Assembly (NCBI GenBank): GCA_013146195.2
Contig: CM028380.1
Location: forward strand, 78,620,556-78,684,555
Source: Codonopsis lanceolata
Lineage: Eukaryota; Streptophyta; Magnoliopsida; Asterales; Campanulaceae
DNA: 64,000 bases
Direction: 5' to 3'
Made by a program: the position numbers and the translations under genes. Below, one piece after another: positions 60,038-64,000 of this stretch (position 1 is its first letter; each line of letters starts with the position of its first letter). The notes below the pieces were generated by a model. The model worked only from the letters and a program-made list of their open reading frames with translations, had not been told where the DNA came from and ran no database searches.

Positions 60038-60703
60038 GAAGATGGCAATTGGATCTATTTGAATGAAGATGGAGGATTGCAAATGGGTTTTGTTATAAAA
60101 ACGGAGAAATTCGTGTCTCAAGAATTCCAAGTTTCTATCTTTAATGCGGATGCGAATCGGTCGAAAATAATAGTACCAAGTATTTGGACGAATAATGGCA
60201 AGATAATAGAAAATATAACAGAATAAATCAAAAGGGAACAAATGATTTTATGTGGTTTAATTCACTCCAAGACAAACAACAACTTCGCTATAAACGATGA
60301 AGAATTACAATAGAGACTTTTCAATGTACTCACCATAACTAGGCTAGGGTTACAAGGATTGACACGATCCTACAGAGTACCACACCTCTCACATCCCAAA
60401 ATAGTCATGCACTATTTTGTCAAGACCTCAAAACCCTCGACCACGTGTCGTATCGTCCGTCTCCAAATTGTGTCTAACAAACTCGGCCGGAATCTACACT
60501 TTCTCCCAAGACGCACGCCACATATTTATATGCATGAGTCATGTTCACCAAGATTAGTCCTAAGCTAATTAGGATTAAGATTCCTAATCCAAGTGAAGAA
60601 AGAAATCCTAATCATATTCTAATTTGAGACATAATTATAACAGGTTTGAATGAAGATGGCAGTTGGATTTGTTTGAATGAAGATGAGGGATTGTAAATGG
60701 CCA
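60038..60703 (+). repeat. Tandem 60-bp units encoding NEDGxW repeats, split by a solo LTR
   Basis: gaatgaagatggcaattgga and gaatgaagatggaggattgc (60041-60090) recur as gaatgaagatggcagttgga and gaatgaagatgagggattg from about 60648. Without the LTR they are adjacent. The encoded phrases are of the type NEDGNWIYLNEDGGLQMG. Confidence 0.8.
60091..60642. mobile_element. Solo LTR (552 bp) with 5-bp target duplication
   Basis: Starts tgttataa and ends ttataaca, flanked by ggttt at 60086-60090 and 60643-60647. There are no internal genes, so the element was lost by LTR-LTR recombination. It lies inside the MULE, so it inserted later. Confidence 0.85.
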
Positions 60704-61339
60704 AAAATTCGAGTACATTTTTTAGAGGTTCCTCAGAACTCCCGCCCCGCCATTGTCGCCATCGGGATGCCAGAGTGTAACATTGAATCTCAAATGGGTT
60801 TCAATGGAAAGCTTGATTCACTCTTCTCCCATAGTGAGTAATCTCTTTCAATTAGTCCCCTTTCTACAATGTATATAATGTGTTCACAATAATAGGTCGA
60901 TGTCGGAGAAGAATTCGAATAGGTCTTGTGCGATGTTGGTGGCGGGGGTGGAGTCGTGGAGAGCAATATTAGACTTTCAAAGGTTGAAGATGACTCCTTT
61001 TTGAATTGGCACATTAACCCCCTATATTTTAGACATTTTGAAAAGCCAGTCAATATTAAATTTTTAAGGGTATTTTTGGCATTTGAAATAATATTGAACG
61101 AAAAATGTAACGGTAACGATGGGAGGGAGAAATTGATCCAAAAAAACGAGTTGAGGGATCATATTAATATGTTTTAAACCCCAAGGACCAAAACATTATT
61201 TTTCGACATGTGTAGGGACCAAAATATATATTAATCCAAAATAGTTTCATTAACGAGGGCGGCCTGGCCCGGGGGGGGGGGGTTATAGACCACTTTCAAG
61301 AACTTCAAAATTTTGTTTAGGTTAGTTTAAATTAATCAA

Positions 61340-62374
61340 ATGTTGTCTATTTTTGGATCCCGAATCGGGTTACAAACTGGAAACAACCCGTTATTTTCCA
61401 TCGTCAAACCTCCGCTGAACCCAAGAACCAACTTTTTTCGAGCAGCACAAACCCTAGCCCTAGAAATGGTGACTCGGTCCCCTGCCAAGAGACCCATGTG
61501 CCCATCCTGCTCGAAACCTGCCCGAATCTGCCTTTGCACTCGCATGAAAACCCCAATTTTAGATAACCCCATCGCGGTCACGATTCTTCAACATAGTTTA
61601 GAGAAAAGTCACCCACTCAATTCGGCTAGGATCGCAACTATTGGTTTCAAAAATCTCAATCTAGCTTGGGTTTCAGATGTTCATTTTGATGCCCATTTCG
61701 ATATTTACTGGCCGACATCAAATCCAGAAGTGGGTCTTGACGATGGGTTGTCAAGAATTCGAAATGGGGCTTCTTTTAACTCAACTGAACCTGCTATCAG
61801 TTTCACAATTGGAAAATCTGGTAAAGTTACCTCCCTTAATCATATCTGGAAGCCACTAACCCCATCGGAGAAGTTGAGTTTTAATGAACTTTTGGCTTCT
61901 CAGGTAGCCATTGACAATTTGAGGAATGGGTTTATCGTCAAGAAGTCGCAGAAAGGAAAATTGGATGAGAGCGGTGAGTATGAATTGAGGGAGGAATTTG
62001 TGGTGGCAATCCCTTCTGGATCAGTTCTTCTATTCCCAAGTGAAACATCAGTTGGTGTTGAGGAGATAAATTTTGAGGTGAGGAATTTGATTGTGTTGGA
62101 TGGAACATGGTCAAAGGCAAAGCGAATTTACAAGGAGAATCCGTGGTTGAAGTTCTTGCCCCATTTGAAGTTGGATATAGATAAGCTGAGTTTGTATAGT
62201 GAAGTTAGGCGCCAGCCTGGAGCCGGATGTTTGTCATCAATTGAAAGCATCGTTTATGCACTCAAGGCCGTAGGCGAGGATCTTGATGGCTTGGATGGTC
62301 TGTTGGATGTTTTTGAGTCGATGATTGGAGATCAGAGGCGGTGCATGAATGAAAGGTTGAGTAAAATTTGTTAA
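61340..62374 (+). CDS. DTW-domain protein (DTWD2-like tRNA acp-uridine transferase)
   Basis: An intronless frame of 344 residues. The N terminus (about 1-42) is basic and hydroxyl-rich, like an organelle presequence; a second Met at 43 could give a cytosolic form. A Cys cluster CPSCSKPARICLC (54-66) is the zinc-binding knuckle of the family. The signature DGTW is at 254-257 in LIVLDGTWSKAKRIY, and RRQPGAGCLSSIES (290-303) is the conserved RxQP...E block. DTW proteins (TDD/TapT/DTWD1-2) transfer the aminocarboxypropyl group of S-adenosylmethionine to uridine in tRNA (family knowledge). The central segment 140-215 is longer than in bacteria. The start codon is only about 100 bases from the right end of the Pack-MULE. 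From memory a relative is Arabidopsis At5g54880. Confidence 0.92.
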   Translation: MLSIFGSRIGLQTGNNPLFSIVKPPLNPRTNFFRAAQTLALEMVTRSPAKRPMCPSCSKPARICLCTRMKTPILDNPIAVTILQHSLEKSHPLNSARIATIGFKNLNLAWVSDVHFDAHFDIYWPTSNPEVGLDDGLSRIRNGASFNSTEPAISFTIGKSGKVTSLNHIWKPLTPSEKLSFNELLASQVAIDNLRNGFIVKKSQKGKLDESGEYELREEFVVAIPSGSVLLFPSETSVGVEEINFEVRNLIVLDGTWSKAKRIYKENPWLKFLPHLKLDIDKLSLYSEVRRQPGAGCLSSIESIVYALKAVGEDLDGLDGLLDVFESMIGDQRRCMNERLSKIC

Positions 62375-63079
62375 GAGTAAACCTTTTGTACCATTGTCTA
62401 GTGATGATGTAGAAATTGCTTAGTTTTATCATTCAGATTTATAAAATACAGAGGTTAGCTAGAAGCAATTGTCTGTTTAGAATGACTGGTTTTAATTTCA
62501 TAACGGTCTTGATTGATATACTGTTGACATTCCAAACAATCTTGAATAATCATCTGAATACCTGCTTAGGCAGGTGGAGAAGAGCCCCTGTCCATTTCCC
62601 CTGCATAGGCGAGGGTTGCTTATCTGTGGAGCATTTCATTGAATCTTGTGGTTATGCATTTTAGCTTTTTGGAGAGGACTTCTGTGGTAAACTAATCTTT
62701 TAACATAAGAAAGGAGGTATTAAAGTAGTTGCTTCCTTGCAAAATTCATACAACAATGTGGAAGAGAATGGTTGAATTTTATTGAGAAACAAGATAACTT
62801 GAGTTGCTCATAATGACTCTCTAGCTTTAGCTTTGGATTTTTCCAAAGCCTCTCATCTACTCCGTCAACGACGAGCAGATAAAAAAATTAAAAATGAAAA
62901 CAGATTAGTAGTTACATAACCATCTTGTTTAAATTTTTGAGATTTGCACAGAATACGATTGAAGAATCAGTTTGACAGCTGCAAATGCCAGGACAACTGA
63001 ATCAGCATCTAAAGTTATTCTTGAACTTAGCATGAACCACAATGAACAAGAGCACAGTAGTTTAATGGCAGTTGAGATA
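62375..63079. other. DTW gene 3' UTR and spacer
   Basis: No further gene is recognised before the Copia LTR. The 82-codon frame at 62416-62664 lacks family features. Confidence 0.5.
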
Positions 63080-64000
63080 TGTTAGTTTGGCAAAGTTATC
63101 CATGAATGAACGAGCTCAGATGTGGAGAGAGAAGAGGTTATCTTATTGATTATTCAAGTGAAAATTACAGCCTAACAGAATCTAGAAGATACATTCATAT
63201 GAAGTATAGCTGGATTACATGTTAATGACCACTAACAGAGTCAGTTAAACCCCACTCTCCACTTGTAACCGACTCTACTTGACTATGCAATCACCTGCAA
63301 GTGCACCCACTGTATGTTGCTGCTGCTTATGTTGTTTTATGCAATCCTGTACATTAACATCCCCCCTCAAGTTGAAAGGGGAAAACAAATTAAACCCTTT
63401 CAACTTGGTAAGAAAGAAACCAATCTGAGTAGAAGCCAAAGACTTGGTGAACAGGTCTGCAGGCTGAGAAGAAGTGGGAATATGAGCAGTAGTAATGAGA
63501 CCCTTAACAATCTTGTCTCGAATAAGATGACAATCTATTTCAATGTGCTTTGTCCTTTCATGAAAGACATGATTAGCAGCAATGCTTAAAGCAGCCTTAT
63601 TATCACAAAACATCTATACTGGAGTAATATTACAGACTTGAAGATCGCGTAGCAAGGCAAGTAACCATGTGATCTCACAGCTGGTGGTAGCCATTGCTCT
63701 ATACTCAGCTTCTGCAGAACTCCGAGCCACAGTACTTTCCTTTTTGGATTTCCAGGAAATCAAAGAATCCCCAAGAACAATACAGTAGCCTGTCACTGAT
63801 TTCCTGGTGGTAGGACAACCCCCCTAATCAGAATCACAATATGCAGTTAGTTTTAAAGAACTACTAGCAGGATAGAGTAAGCCCTGACCAATTGTACCCT
63901 TAAGATAGCTCACAACCTTAAGAAATTTATTTAGTAACCAAAACCGAGATTTTTGTTTAACTAACTAACTAAACTCAAATGAAGAAAAATAGGAATTTTT
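63080..64000 (-). mobile_element. Copia retrotransposon, 3' end (runs off the window)
   Basis: The 3' LTR is 63080-63359 (280 bp, TGTTAATG...CTAACA on the element strand), preceded by a TTGAGGGGGGA polypurine tract. Beyond it, on the minus strand, lies the RNase H end with KSKKESTVARSSAEAEYRAM, then a stop, then DNKAALSIAANHVFHERTKH and PADLFTKSL. It continues past 64000. LTR and sequence differ from the 11.7-kb element, so it is another Copia family. Confidence 0.92.
63275..63796 (-). pseudogene. Copia RNase H, interrupted
   Basis: Two pieces (63614-63796 and 63275-63613) in the same order as a Copia RNase H, separated by a TAG stop where the protein should continue into MFCDNKAAL. The window edge removes the reverse transcriptase. 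Confidence 0.88.

Larger units (their letters stand above)
59377..61237. mobile_element. Pack-MULE carrying a carboxylesterase fragment
   Basis: TIRs of about 170 bp (tttggtccct-ggacatgtcgaaaaacaatg on the left, matched on the right by the complement) are flanked by a perfect 9-bp duplication aaaatagtt at 59368-59376 and 61238-61246. Cargo includes the esterase fragment at 59629-59970. A solo LTR is inserted in the middle. No transposase. Confidence 0.87.

Overview
This is a plant nuclear window, most likely from a eudicot. Evidence: genes split by GT-AG introns, chloroplast-lipid and ESCRT genes, AT-rich intergenic DNA, a plant initiator tRNA, and nested Copia, hAT, MULE, PIF-like, Stowaway-like, Helitron and SINE remains. 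The species cannot be fixed from the sequence alone.

Layout. 965-3245 (+): last six exons of a folate-biopterin transporter (FBT family). 3900-3971 (-): initiator tRNA-Met. 4239-9022 (+): SNF8/VPS22, an ESCRT-II subunit, with a small SINE in an intron. 9326-10219 (-): single-exon FAD4-type plastid desaturase. 10560-35000: mobile-element block holding a hAT/BED fragment, a decayed 7.3-kb Copia element, a truncated FAD4 copy, PIF-like and Stowaway-like elements, nested hATs, a Helitron helicase relic, a 160-bp tandem array and two MULEs with perfect 9-bp target duplications. 35305-40291 (+): secreted or luminal plant protein with an NlpC/P60-like cysteine signature. 41013-42978 (-): CYP716-like P450 with a frameshift in the haem loop, and a P450 exon fragment beside it. 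44012-47385 (-): TMEM14/FAX-type membrane protein. 48000-59370: repeats, a MAP65 pseudogene, a 1-kb ATT microsatellite, Helitron-like termini, a hAT element carrying an mTERF fragment, and a probable solo LTR. 59377-61237: a third MULE, carrying a carboxylesterase fragment. 61340-62374 (+): intronless DTW-domain gene. 63080-64000: 3' end of another Copia element.

The genes do not form a pathway. FBT, SNF8, FAD4, the NlpC/P60-like gene and the DTW gene look like a conserved plant microsynteny block (from memory their Arabidopsis relatives lie at At5g548xx and At4g2702x-2704x), expanded here by repeats. The most distinctive feature is the concentration of DNA transposons carrying host-gene fragments: at least one MULE with an esterase fragment, one hAT with an mTERF fragment, and two more MULEs with gene-like cargo. 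A second notable feature is a Copia element whose two flanks come from unrelated sequences.
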